Part shown: positions 1-7,830 of the stretch, piece by piece
Numbering within the stretch: position 1 is the first letter of the stretch
Layout of the letters: every line of letters starts with the position of its first letter
Assembly (NCBI RefSeq): GCF_900454895.1
Contig: NZ_UGTA01000001.1
Span: 310,001-374,000, forward strand
Reading direction: 5' to 3'
From: Phocoenobacter uteri
Lineage (GTDB): Bacteria > Pseudomonadota > Gammaproteobacteria > Enterobacterales > Pasteurellaceae
Length of the DNA stretch: 64,000 nucleotides
Translations under genes and position numbers: made by a program
Notes under the pieces: generated by a model
Seen by the model: the letters and a program-made list of their open reading frames with translations, nothing else
What the model was told of the DNA's origin: nothing
Database searches by the model: none

Positions 1-1527
1 ATAACGTTTTGGTTGCGTTACATCAATTTGATAATTCACGCCGTCAATCACGTCAAAGTTATAACTTCTGAAACCGTCATAATCTAACAGTGCTTGCTCA
101 TTTTTATTGGTTGGATCGATTTGGTGGAACATACCCGCAGAGCATTCTAACCACTCTTTTAATTCTTGACCGTTAATTTTTAATACGGTCAAGGTGTTTG
201 GATACAAGTATAAATCCGCTGCATTTCTGAATGTTAATTTACCTTTTTCTACTTCGGTATAGTTGGTTGGATCGTTTTTACGTCCACCAGTTTTAAACGG
301 TGCTGCCGCTGATAATACAGGGATATTTGCTAAGTTTGCATCGCCTTGAACAAAGCGTTCAACGTAATCTTTTTGTGCTAAGTTGACAATTTGAACTGTT
401 GGATCATCTTGTACAAGGGCTAAGAAAGAGTACATTGGTGCGTCAGATTCGCCCACTGGTTGGTTTACGAAATCACGCGTGCCTTTGTGATCTTCTGCAA
501 TCACGTCACGTAAATGCTGTTCGCCTTCTACTAATGCTTTACGCTCTTTTTTATTGTAAATCGCACGTGTTGTTGCTTTTCCGTCTTTCACTTCCCATTT
601 GCCTGAATCGTTAGAAAGAGTTAAATCAACCACACCAATATGGCTTCCCCAACGTCCTGGCATTACAGCAGGTACGCCGTTGATTGTGCCTTTTTCAATG
701 TCTGCATTTGGGATGTTAGCAAAATCAGCACTTGGGAATACCGCGTGAGAGTGTCCGAATGTGATCGCGTCAATGCCTTTTACGTCAGCAAGGTATGCCG
801 CTGAGTTTTCTGCTTTTTGAGAATGTTTTTGTGATGAAACACCAGAGTGTGGGATAGCGATAATGACATCTGCACCTTCGGCTTTCATTTTTGGTACTAA
901 TTCTTCGGCGGTTTCTTTGATATCTTTAACGGTCACTTTGCCGTCTAGATTTTTCTTATCCCACACTAAAATTTGTGGTGGTACAAAACCGATATAACCG
1001 ATTTTAACGGTTTGTTCATTGCCTTTTTGATCTTTAAATTTATGTTCTTTGATAACATAAGGGGTGAATAAGTGCTTACCTGTTTTTGCGTCAAATACAT
1101 TTGAGTTCACATAAGGGAAGTTTGCCCCTTTTAGAGAGTTCATTAAATAATCTAAACCATAGTTAAACTCGTGGTTACCGATATTTGCTGCGTCATAATT
1201 AAGTTCGTTCATCACTTTATAAACTGGGTGGATAGAACCTTCTTTCACGCCTGTTGCCGCAACATAATCCCCCATTGGGCTACCTTGCAATAAATCGCCA
1301 TTATCAACAAGTACACTGTTTGCAACTTCACTGCGAGCTTGTTTAATTAAAGAAGCAGCACGAACTAAACCAAGATCGGACGCTGGCTGATCACGATAAT
1401 AGTTATAGTCCATAATATTGGTGTGTAAATCCGTTGTTTCGATAATACGCAAATCTAAGGTTTCAGCGTAGGCTGTACCAAACATCGCAAGGGTTATTAG
1501 GGCTAATGGTTTTAATGTTGTTTTCAT
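1..1527 (-). CDS. cpdB: 2',3'-cyclic-nucleotide 2'-phosphodiesterase / 3'-nucleotidase (3' end beyond window)
   Basis: The frame reads leftward from ATG at 1527 and stays open for 509 codons to base 1, so the C-terminus is missing (the E. coli enzyme is about 650 residues). It starts with a Sec signal peptide ending near AYA-E. The metallophosphatase motifs follow: ETTDLHTN near residue 30, DNGDLLQGSP, GNHEFNYG, and FGHSHAVFP near residue 265. The family hydrolyses 2',3'-cyclic nucleotides and 3'-nucleotides in the periplasm so that the nucleoside can be taken up. The retained part covers the whole metallophosphatase domain and the start of the C-terminal 5'-nucleotidase domain. It is transcribed alone, away from pepA, and preceded by a CRP site. 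Family assignment is firm; completeness cannot be judged here. Confidence 0.93.
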   Translation of the reverse strand, partial: MKTTLKPLALITLAMFGTAYAETLDLRIIETTDLHTNIMDYNYYRDQPASDLGLVRAASLIKQARSEVANSVLVDNGDLLQGSPMGDYVAATGVKEGSIHPVYKVMNELNYDAANIGNHEFNYGLDYLMNSLKGANFPYVNSNVFDAKTGKHLFTPYVIKEHKFKDQKGNEQTVKIGYIGFVPPQILVWDKKNLDGKVTVKDIKETAEELVPKMKAEGADVIIAIPHSGVSSQKHSQKAENSAAYLADVKGIDAITFGHSHAVFPSADFANIPNADIEKGTINGVPAVMPGRWGSHIGVVDLTLSNDSGKWEVKDGKATTRAIYNKKERKALVEGEQHLRDVIAEDHKGTRDFVNQPVGESDAPMYSFLALVQDDPTVQIVNLAQKDYVERFVQGDANLANIPVLSAAAPFKTGGRKNDPTNYTEVEKGKLTFRNAADLYLYPNTLTVLKINGQELKEWLECSAGMFHQIDPTNKNEQALLDYDGFRSYNFDVIDGVNYQIDVTQPKRY

Positions 1528-1578
1528 AACTTCTCCGTATCAAACATTGAGGATAAAAAAGGGTGAATTGAATTCAGG

Positions 1579-1648
1579 AGAGGATTTTATACTTTAAATA
1601 AGGGAAAAAGCTATCTTTTCTATATAAGATTGTGTGAGAAAGATCACA
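1579..1648 (-). promoter_or_regulatory. CRP-dependent cpdB promoter (class I geometry)
   Basis: Bases 1633-1648 read TGTGAGAAAGATCACA, a match to the CRP core TGTGA-N6-TCACA with both half-sites perfect. On the minus strand a TATAAA -10 lies at 1591-1586, which puts the start of transcription near 1579. The centre of the CRP site is then about 61.5 bases upstream, the classical class I spacing. The -35 is not obvious, as is common for CRP-dependent promoters. The site is seen directly; the transcription start is inferred. Confidence 0.7.
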
Positions 1649-1766
1649 AAATTAAAAAATAGTTGTTAAGAAGGGTAAAAATATAGCAATTTCAAGGTGG
1701 TATGTTGTTATTTTTGTTGCTATCCCCTCAAAATTAGAACAATTTTAAGGGGAAAATAAGCAAGGT

Positions 1767-3242
1767 TTATTGTGCTTTATTGATTAAAAATTGGGTTAAA
1801 AGTGGTACAGGGCGACCTGTTGCCCCTTTTGCTGCACCTGATTGCCACGCTGTTCCCGCGATATCTAAGTGAGCCCAAGTGTAGTTTTCGGTAAAGTTAG
1901 ACAAGAAAATTCCCGCTGTGATTGCACCACCCGCACGGCTACCCACGTTTGCCAAATCCGCAAAGTTAGATTTTAAATCATCTTGATATTCTTCATTCAT
2001 CGGTAAACGCCAAGTATAGTCGTGAGCTTGTTTTGAGGCGTTAAGTAGTTGATCCACAAATTGATCGTCTTTTGAGATCAAGCCAGTATTTACGTGACCT
2101 AAACCAACCACACAAGCACCTGTTAGGGTTGCGATGTCGATCACACATTCAGGTTCAAAACGTTCAACATAGGTTAATGCGTCACAAAGTACAAGGCGAC
2201 CTTCGGCATCCGTATTTAATACTTCAACGGTTTTTCCTGACATTGTGGTTAGAATATCACCCGGGCGATAAGCCTTGCCATCAGGCATATTTTCACATCC
2301 TGCTAATACACCAATAACGTTGATCGGTAATTGCAATTCAGCAACAGCTTTCATTGTACCGTAAACCGATGCCGCACCGCCCATATCGTATTTCATTTCG
2401 TCCATTGCCGCAGAAGGTTTAATTGAGATACCGCCTGAGTCAAAAGTTAAACCTTTACCCACTAACACGATAGGTTTTGCGTCAGGATTTGGGGCATTTT
2501 TATATTCGATAATTGACATATAAGCTGGGTTTTCAGAACCACGAGAAACGGCTAAATAGCTGTTCATTTTTAGCTCTGCCATTTGGGTTTCATCAACAAT
2601 AGTAGTACTGATTTGAGAATATTCGCTGTCTAATCCTTTTGCTAATTCTGCAAGGTAGGCTGGGTTACACACATTTGGTGGGCAGTTTGCGACATTTTTT
2701 GCAAATTTTACCCCTAATGCGACCGCTTGTGCGTGTTGAATCGCTTTTTCTGTTTCAGCGAGATTTTCACTGTTAAAACAGAATTTTGCTAATTGCGTTG
2801 GTTCTGCTTTGGTGCTTTTGAATTCATCATAGTCGTATAAGGCTTCTGAAATGCTTTCAATCGCAAAACGTACCGCCCAATATTCATTACGATCTTTGAT
2901 TTCAATATCATTTAATAATAAATGGATATGTTGTGCAGTGGTGCTTTTTAAGGTTTGTACAACCGCTTTAATGATTTTTTTGTACTGGGTTTCATTTAAA
3001 GGGGCTTTTTTACCACAACCCACTAATAATAGGCGAGTAAAAGGTTGATTTGGGGTATGAACAAGCAATGTTTCAGCCAGCTTTCCTTTAAAATCGCCAC
3101 TTTTAAGTAAATCAGATAAATAGTGAGCTGTTGCTTGATCGACTTTTTCAGCATTTACTGAGAATTCCGCATTTTCATAAATTCCAACCACAAGGCAGTC
3201 GGTTTTTTGAGTAACATTTAAGCTTTCTGAATGAAATTTCAT
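1767..3242 (-). CDS. pepA: Leucyl (cytosol) aminopeptidase PepA, M17 family
   Basis: A 491-residue M17 aminopeptidase, the usual length in this family of bacteria. The C-terminal catalytic domain is intact: the metal ligand and active-site stretch KGLTFDSGG near residue 265 and the signature NTDAEGR at residues 343-349, both needed to bind two metal ions. It removes N-terminal amino acids from peptides in the cytoplasm as a hexamer. In E. coli the same protein also binds DNA for cer/xer recombination and carAB control; whether it does so here is unknown. A good ribosome site (AAGGAAAA) precedes the ATG. In related genomes pepA lies back to back with lptF; here the nrf genes lie between them. 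Confidence 0.96.
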   Translation of the reverse strand: MKFHSESLNVTQKTDCLVVGIYENAEFSVNAEKVDQATAHYLSDLLKSGDFKGKLAETLLVHTPNQPFTRLLLVGCGKKAPLNETQYKKIIKAVVQTLKSTTAQHIHLLLNDIEIKDRNEYWAVRFAIESISEALYDYDEFKSTKAEPTQLAKFCFNSENLAETEKAIQHAQAVALGVKFAKNVANCPPNVCNPAYLAELAKGLDSEYSQISTTIVDETQMAELKMNSYLAVSRGSENPAYMSIIEYKNAPNPDAKPIVLVGKGLTFDSGGISIKPSAAMDEMKYDMGGAASVYGTMKAVAELQLPINVIGVLAGCENMPDGKAYRPGDILTTMSGKTVEVLNTDAEGRLVLCDALTYVERFEPECVIDIATLTGACVVGLGHVNTGLISKDDQFVDQLLNASKQAHDYTWRLPMNEEYQDDLKSNFADLANVGSRAGGAITAGIFLSNFTENYTWAHLDIAGTAWQSGAAKGATGRPVPLLTQFLINKAQ

Positions 3243-3471
3243 TGTATTTTCCTTATTTATTTTTGTTCGGAAGTAAAAGTATTCTTTTTATACTAAATTG
3301 CAAGTAGAAAATGAATCTTAGCGATTTTTATTATGAATAATTTAAGGGATAAGTACAAGGTTTCCCTTTTACTTTCATCATAAAGCGTAATTATTATCAT
3401 CGGTTTTATTATAAATTATCATCTTGTTTTGATGTGTTTTTGCTCGGCTGAGAAATAAAACCGCTTAAAAA

Positions 3472-3511
3472 CTGATATAGAACAATAAAAGGGCATTTAT
3501 TTTTAGATACT
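3472..3511 (+). promoter_or_regulatory. Possible FNR-type promoter of nrfA
   Basis: The 382 bases between pepA and nrfA hold CTGATATAGAACAA at 3472-3485, which matches 8 of the 10 fixed bases of the FNR site TTGAT-N4-ATCAA. A weak -10, GATACT, follows at 3506-3511, placing the FNR centre about 40 bases from the expected start, as in class II activation. nrf operons are FNR-activated in E. coli, which makes this plausible but not proven. An uptake-sequence core lies just before it at 3460-3466. The rest of the gap is AT-rich without a gene. Confidence 0.32.
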
Positions 3512-3569
3512 AGATGATTTTATTAGTAATTTATTTATCATATTTGAAATAGGTTATCTATTTGTTTTT

Positions 3570-3588
3570 AATGAGAATTTTTCTCATT
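3570..3588. promoter_or_regulatory. Perfect palindrome in nrfA leader, Fur-box-like
   Basis: AATGAGAATTTTTCTCATT is a perfect inverted repeat (8-base arms around TTT), 36 bases before the nrfA ATG. TGAGAAT/TTCTCA arms resemble Fur operators, and NrfA carries five haems, so iron control would make sense. It could equally be an RNA hairpin in the 5' leader. The palindrome is seen; its function is inferred. Confidence 0.4.
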
Positions 3589-3624
3589 GTTGTTTTATAT
3601 AAAATTTTTTATGGGGTGATTATT

Positions 3625-5124
3625 ATGACTAAACTTAGAAGATCGTTATTAACATTAACGATTGCAGGGTTTACTTTCTTTTCTATGCAGAATGCTTTTG
3701 CAGCAGATTCAGAATATACGACAAAAAGTGGTAAAAAACCTGTTCCAGCAGAAGAACTCGCGAAAGCGAATGACATTCAAATTCAAGCAAAAAATGAGCA
3801 GTTTGCTGAAAAATATCCTAAACAATACAATTCTTGGTACAAAACTTCAGAAAGCACCGAAGCGACTCCAGCGATTGAAGAAGATCCTCGAATGATTGTT
3901 TTATGGGGCGGTTATTTATTCTCTCACGAATATAACAAACCTCGTGGTCACTTTTATACGGTAACAGATGTGCGTAATATTTTGCGTACAGGTGCACCTC
4001 GTTCAGACAAAGATGGTCCAATGCCAATGTCTTGCTGGACCTGTAAAGGTCCTGATGTACCACGTTTAATTGCTAAATGGGGTGAAAAAGAATATTTTTC
4101 AGGAAAATGGTTCAAAGCGGGGAGTGAAATCGTCAACTCTGTGGGTTGTGCAGACTGTCACGACACTCGCTCTAAGGAATTTGCCGAAGGTAAACCAAGT
4201 TTAAATATTGCTCGTCCACACGTTTTACGTGCATTAGAGGTGATTGGTCAAGATTTTGATAAATTAGACAGAGACGGCAAACGCACCGCAGTATGTGCTA
4301 ACTGTCACGTTGAATATTATTTTGATCCAAAAGCAGTAAATAACGTTGTGTTCCCTTGGTTTAATGGTACAGATGTAGATAGCATGGAAAAATACTATGA
4401 TGACATTAAATTCAAAGACTGGACGCACTCTATTTCAAAAGCACCAATGTTAAAAGCACAGCACCCAGATTTTGAAATTTGGTCAATGGGTATGCACGGT
4501 AAAAATGGTGTAACTTGTATCGATTGCCATATGCCTAAAGTGAAAGGTGCAGATGGTAAAGTATATACCGACCATCAAATTGGTAATCCATTTGATGCCT
4601 TTGAAAGCACTTGTGCAAACTGTCACGATCAAAGTAAAGAAAAATTACAAGCTATCGTGAAATCACGTAAACACGATGTTCAAGAATCAAGAATTAAATT
4701 AGAAGATCAACTTGTGAAAGCACACTTTGAAGCGAAAAAAGCGTGGGAAGTGGGTGCAACAGAAGAAGAAATGAAAGAAGCATTACAAGCAATTAGACAC
4801 GCTCAATGGCGTTGGGATTACTCAGCAGCAAGTCACGGTGGTCATATGCACGCTCCTGATGTGTTATTGAAAGTAATCAGCTCTGGCTTAGATCGTGTTG
4901 CTGATGCAAGAAGTGCCTTAGCAGTTGTTTTAACTAAACACGGTGTTGAATTGCCAATTCAAATTCCAAACATTGATACCGCAGAACAAGCGTGGAAAGC
5001 AATGGGTATTGATATTGAAAAACAACGTGCGAAAAAAGCAGCGTTCTTAAAAGAAGTTATCCCTCAATGGAATAAAAAAGCGTTGGAAAATGGCCTAATT
5101 GATACATTGCCACCAGCGAAATAA
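3625..5124 (+). CDS. nrfA: Cytochrome c552, periplasmic ammonia-forming nitrite reductase
   Basis: The catalytic subunit that reduces nitrite to ammonium with six electrons in the periplasm. The 499-residue precursor has a Sec signal peptide ending AFA-A. It has the NrfA haem pattern: the special lysine-ligated catalytic site CWTCK at 137-141, then CADCH (175), CANCH (224), CIDCH (298) and CANCH (330). I chose ATG 3625, which has GGGGTGA before it and begins the signal peptide; an upstream in-frame ATG at 3562 would add 21 residues and bury the signal. nrfB follows after 99 bases containing a strong stem-loop, so NrfA can be made in excess over the rest. Identity is certain from the haem arrangement. 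Confidence 0.98.
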   Translation: MTKLRRSLLTLTIAGFTFFSMQNAFAADSEYTTKSGKKPVPAEELAKANDIQIQAKNEQFAEKYPKQYNSWYKTSESTEATPAIEEDPRMIVLWGGYLFSHEYNKPRGHFYTVTDVRNILRTGAPRSDKDGPMPMSCWTCKGPDVPRLIAKWGEKEYFSGKWFKAGSEIVNSVGCADCHDTRSKEFAEGKPSLNIARPHVLRALEVIGQDFDKLDRDGKRTAVCANCHVEYYFDPKAVNNVVFPWFNGTDVDSMEKYYDDIKFKDWTHSISKAPMLKAQHPDFEIWSMGMHGKNGVTCIDCHMPKVKGADGKVYTDHQIGNPFDAFESTCANCHDQSKEKLQAIVKSRKHDVQESRIKLEDQLVKAHFEAKKAWEVGATEEEMKEALQAIRHAQWRWDYSAASHGGHMHAPDVLLKVISSGLDRVADARSALAVVLTKHGVELPIQIPNIDTAEQAWKAMGIDIEKQRAKKAAFLKEVIPQWNKKALENGLIDTLPPAK

Positions 5125-5134
5125 TGTAAAAGGA

Positions 5135-5195
5135 ATCGCACTTTTATTACGATTAAATAATAATTTAATCGTTATTTAGAGAATAAAGGTGCGAT
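5135..5195 (+). other. Nested intercistronic stem-loop between nrfA and nrfB
   Basis: ATCGCAC at 5135-5141 pairs with GTGCGAT at 5189-5195. Inside it ACGATTAAAT (5149-5158) pairs perfectly with ATTTAATCGT (5163-5172). No T-run follows, so it is more likely an mRNA-stabilising or processing structure than a full terminator. It would let nrfA transcript outlast nrfBCD. Confidence 0.6.
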
Positions 5196-5223
5196 ATATA
5201 AATTCAACATTGAGGTAATAAAA

Positions 5224-5835
5224 ATGACTTTTAATTTAAAATACTTTCTACAAAAAATAGTATGTGTAACATTATTACTTTTTGTTTTGCCTGCTTATGC
5301 AAGTGAATCGTTGAGTTTTGAGCCACAGCTTGAAAATCAGCGAGATCCAAATCAATATTGTGCGAAATGTCATAAATTTGATAGCAATGAAACCCAAAAT
5401 GGTGGGGAATTTCATTTAGGAAAATTTCACGGTAAGCATTTATCCCAAGTAAGCCCTAATTCAGGTAAACCAATCACTTGTGTAAGCTGTCACGGCAATA
5501 TATCAGAAGATCACCGTAAAGGTGTGAAAGATGTAATGCGTTTTCAATCTGATATTTTCTCACAGAAAAATAAAGCATCAACAATGTACACCGTTGAAGA
5601 GCAAAATCAGGTCTGTTTTGCTTGCCATAATCCAGATAAATTACGTGAAAAATTATGGGCTCACGATGTTCACGCAATGAAATTACCTTGTGCAGCTTGT
5701 CATACATTGCACCCTGAAAAAGAGGCAATGGTTGGCATTGAGAAAAAAGCACAAGTTAAACTTTGTGTGAGTTGTCATAGTAAACAACAGCAACAGCGTA
5801 CGACAATTCAGCACGCACCGTTGAAATCACATTGA
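5224..5835 (+). CDS. nrfB: Pentahaem cytochrome c NrfB, electron donor to NrfA
   Basis: A 203-residue periplasmic c-type cytochrome that carries electrons from the NrfCD membrane complex to NrfA. A signal peptide ends AYA-S near residue 27. Five CxxCH haem sites are visible: CAKCH (46), CVSCH (86), CFACH (131), CAACH (156) and CVSCH (181), exactly the NrfB number. The ribosome site GAGGTAATAAAA precedes the ATG. The stop codon nearly touches the ribosome site of nrfC, so the two are translationally close. Length and haem count match the family. Confidence 0.96.
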   Translation: MTFNLKYFLQKIVCVTLLLFVLPAYASESLSFEPQLENQRDPNQYCAKCHKFDSNETQNGGEFHLGKFHGKHLSQVSPNSGKPITCVSCHGNISEDHRKGVKDVMRFQSDIFSQKNKASTMYTVEEQNQVCFACHNPDKLREKLWAHDVHAMKLPCAACHTLHPEKEAMVGIEKKAQVKLCVSCHSKQQQQRTTIQHAPLKSH

Positions 5836-5846
5836 GAGGGCAGAAA

Positions 5847-6524
5847 ATGAGTGAATGTTCTCGCAGAAAATTTATGGGAGGCGTGGGAGCGTTACTGGTA
5901 ACCAGTAGCGTAGTTGCCACGTTACCCAGTAAACAAAAGAAAGAAACGGGCAAGCCAATACGCTATGCAATGTTACACGATGAACAAAAATGTATCGGTT
6001 GTACCGCTTGTATGGATGCTTGCCGTGAAACCAATCACGTGCCAGAAGGCGTTTCTCGTTTAGAAATTTTCCGTACCAAAGTGGGCGGCGAATTTCCTGA
6101 TGTGAAATATGATTTTTTCAGACAATCTTGCCAACACTGTACTGATGCACCTTGTGTTTCAGTTTGCCCAACAGGTGCATCATTTGTTGAGAAAGAAACG
6201 GGGATTGTTGATGTAAACAAAGATTTATGTATCGGCTGTCAATATTGTGTGGCTGCCTGTCCTTATCGTGTACGTTACGTTAATCCAATCACGAAAACCA
6301 TTGATAAATGTAACTTCTGTCGTGATACAAATTTAGCACAGGGTAAATTACCTGCTTGTGTTGAAAGCTGTCCGACAAAAGCATTAACCTTTGGCGATGT
6401 GAATGATCCGAACAGTGAAATTTCAATGAAATTAAAAACAATGCCAACTTATCGTACAAAAGTATCCTTAGGTACAAAACCTAATTTATACCACGTACCA
6501 AGTAAATATGGGGAGATAAAATAA
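5847..6524 (+). CDS. nrfC: Tat-exported 4x[4Fe-4S] ferredoxin-like subunit NrfC
   Basis: The iron-sulfur protein that takes electrons from NrfD (quinol side) and passes them to NrfB. It opens with a twin-arginine signal (SRRKFMGG followed by a hydrophobic stretch), so it is exported folded. Cysteine clusters for four [4Fe-4S] centres follow: CIGCTACMDAC, CQHCTDAPCVSVCP, CIGCQYCVAACP and CNFC...CVESCP. I chose ATG 5847, preceded by GAGAGGG. A TTG at 5832 overlapping the nrfB stop would add five residues and push the Tat motif inward. The gene ends at base 6524, where the ATG of nrfD begins. Confidence 0.96.
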   Translation: MSECSRRKFMGGVGALLVTSSVVATLPSKQKKETGKPIRYAMLHDEQKCIGCTACMDACRETNHVPEGVSRLEIFRTKVGGEFPDVKYDFFRQSCQHCTDAPCVSVCPTGASFVEKETGIVDVNKDLCIGCQYCVAACPYRVRYVNPITKTIDKCNFCRDTNLAQGKLPACVESCPTKALTFGDVNDPNSEISMKLKTMPTYRTKVSLGTKPNLYHVPSKYGEIK

Positions 6525-7486
6525 TGAGTAGTCCATTTCATTTCCCTTCACTTGTTTGGGGCGAAAGTATCGCAATTTACCTATTTTTATTAGGTATTTC
6601 AGCTGGCGGAACGATGATTTCAATCTTATTAAAACGTCGTGGTTTGTTAGGCGAAAATTTAGCAGAAAGTAATATTTTACGTTGTAATGCGATTTTAGCC
6701 CCTGTAACCATAATGATCGGGTTAATTTTATTGATTTTCCACTTAGTGCGTCCGTGGACATTTTGGTATTTAATGTTTAATTATCAACCGCATTCAATAA
6801 TGTCTATTGGGGTAATGTTATTCCAAGTGTATATGGCAATGCTATGTTTGTGGATTGCGATTATCTTTAAAGATCTGATTTTATCTATCGTGAGAAAAAT
6901 CGTTCCTAAATTAGAAAATTTTGTAGCTAAGGCGATTGATTTCTTTGCTAGATTTAATTCAGTGATTGAAACCATTTTATTATTGGTTAGTATCGCATTA
7001 GGGGCATATACAGGGTTCTTATTATCTGCATTAGTCAGCTATCCAATGTTGAATAATCCTGTGTTACCAATTTTGTTCTTAATTTCAGGAACATCATCAG
7101 GTATTGCGGCGATTATGCTATTTACCCTATTATTTACGAAAGAAAAAACAACCTCAAAAGCAATGAGCTATTTACATTCCCTTGAATTTCCAGTGGTATG
7201 TAGCGAGCTATTCTTATTGTTTGCCTTTTTCTTTGGTTTATATCTTGGTGGCGGACAAAAAACCGTATCAATGTACACAGCCATTGGTGGTGGATTCTGG
7301 TCTTATGTATTTTGGAGCGGTGTGGTAGGAATTGGTTTAATTTTGCCGTTAAGTTTAACCTTAATTGCGAATGAAAAACTAAAACATCAACGTAAATTTA
7401 TCTACTTAACCACAGGCTTAACTCTGTTAGGCGTGCTTTGTTTACGTTTCTTTATTTTATATGCAGGTCAAATGACCTTAGCATAA
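6524..7486 (+). CDS. nrfD: Polytopic membrane subunit NrfD (quinol oxidation)
   Basis: A 320-residue integral membrane protein of the NrfD/PsrC family. The sequence is a run of about eight hydrophobic segments, starting with the typical GESIAIYLFLLGISAGG and including an SGTSSGIAAI segment. It is thought to oxidise menaquinol and feed electrons to NrfC. It overlaps the nrfC stop (TAATG), the mark of a tightly coupled operon. A terminator-like hairpin follows at once, so nrfABCD forms one transcript and the downstream haem-lyase genes may need their own promoter. Confidence 0.95.
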   Translation: MSSPFHFPSLVWGESIAIYLFLLGISAGGTMISILLKRRGLLGENLAESNILRCNAILAPVTIMIGLILLIFHLVRPWTFWYLMFNYQPHSIMSIGVMLFQVYMAMLCLWIAIIFKDLILSIVRKIVPKLENFVAKAIDFFARFNSVIETILLLVSIALGAYTGFLLSALVSYPMLNNPVLPILFLISGTSSGIAAIMLFTLLFTKEKTTSKAMSYLHSLEFPVVCSELFLLFAFFFGLYLGGGQKTVSMYTAIGGGFWSYVFWSGVVGIGLILPLSLTLIANEKLKHQRKFIYLTTGLTLLGVLCLRFFILYAGQMTLA

Positions 7487-7499
7487 ATTAAAAATAGTA

Positions 7500-7541
7500 T
7501 AAACCTATCATTCTTTTAGATATGATAGGTTTATTTATTTT
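7500..7541 (+). terminator. Terminator after nrfD
   Basis: TAAACCTATCAT at 7500-7511 pairs with ATGATAGGTTTA at 7522-7533, followed by the T-rich TTTATTTTA. A modest rho-independent terminator. Confidence 0.65.
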
Positions 7542-7545
7542 ATAT

Positions 7546-7799
7546 TATAGTAAATTAAATTGAGATTTATATTGTAGGGGAGCATTAGTAAACGCAGTTT
7601 ACGTATATGCTTCCGAATGCACGGGCTAAGAATATATTGGAAATTATTTCTTTTATTTGACCGCTATTTTTTAGATTTTATTAGGTAAATTTGGTATCGA
7701 GCAACGGGCGAATATACGCAAGCAAGCTTGCTAATGTCGCCCCTACGAATCAGCAACTAGATTGAATTTATAATGCTGATTTCAATTTAATTTACTATA
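7546..7799. mobile_element. 254-bp MITE-like element with 21-bp terminal inverted repeats (Correia-like ends)
   Basis: The ends at 7546-7566 and 7779-7799 are inverted repeats matching at 20 of 21 positions, beginning TATAGTAAATTAAATT. There is no open reading frame inside. The TATAG...CTATA ends resemble those of neisserial Correia elements (TATAGTGGATTAA), with TA as the probable target duplication, as for IS630-type insertion. A pair of GTAG-headed palindromes fills its centre, and a further small inverted repeat (AATCAGC/GCTGATT) lies near the right end. It occupies nearly all of the 344-base gap between nrfD and nrfE. The inverted repeats are seen directly; the relation to Correia or IS630 elements is recalled similarity, not tested. 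Confidence 0.7.
7574..7746. repeat. REPIN-like inverted pair of GTAG palindromes (copy A)
   Basis: The left unit starts GTAGGGGAGCAT and folds back on ATGCTTCC, with an inner GTAAAC/GTTTAC arm. The right unit is the mirror image: GGGCGA pairs with TCGCCC, with inner GCAAGC/GCTTGC, and it ends CCCCTAC. The outer ends GTAGGGG and CCCCTAC are complementary. The same design recurs at 23189-23292 and 54981-55092. Confidence 0.8.
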
Positions 7800-7830
7800 C
7801 TTTTACTTTTTATAACCACAGAGAGCATAA

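Noticed and set aside
3562..3624. Longer start for nrfA
   Set aside because: It would place 21 residues, overlapping a perfect palindrome, before a complete signal peptide; ATG 3625 has the ribosome site.
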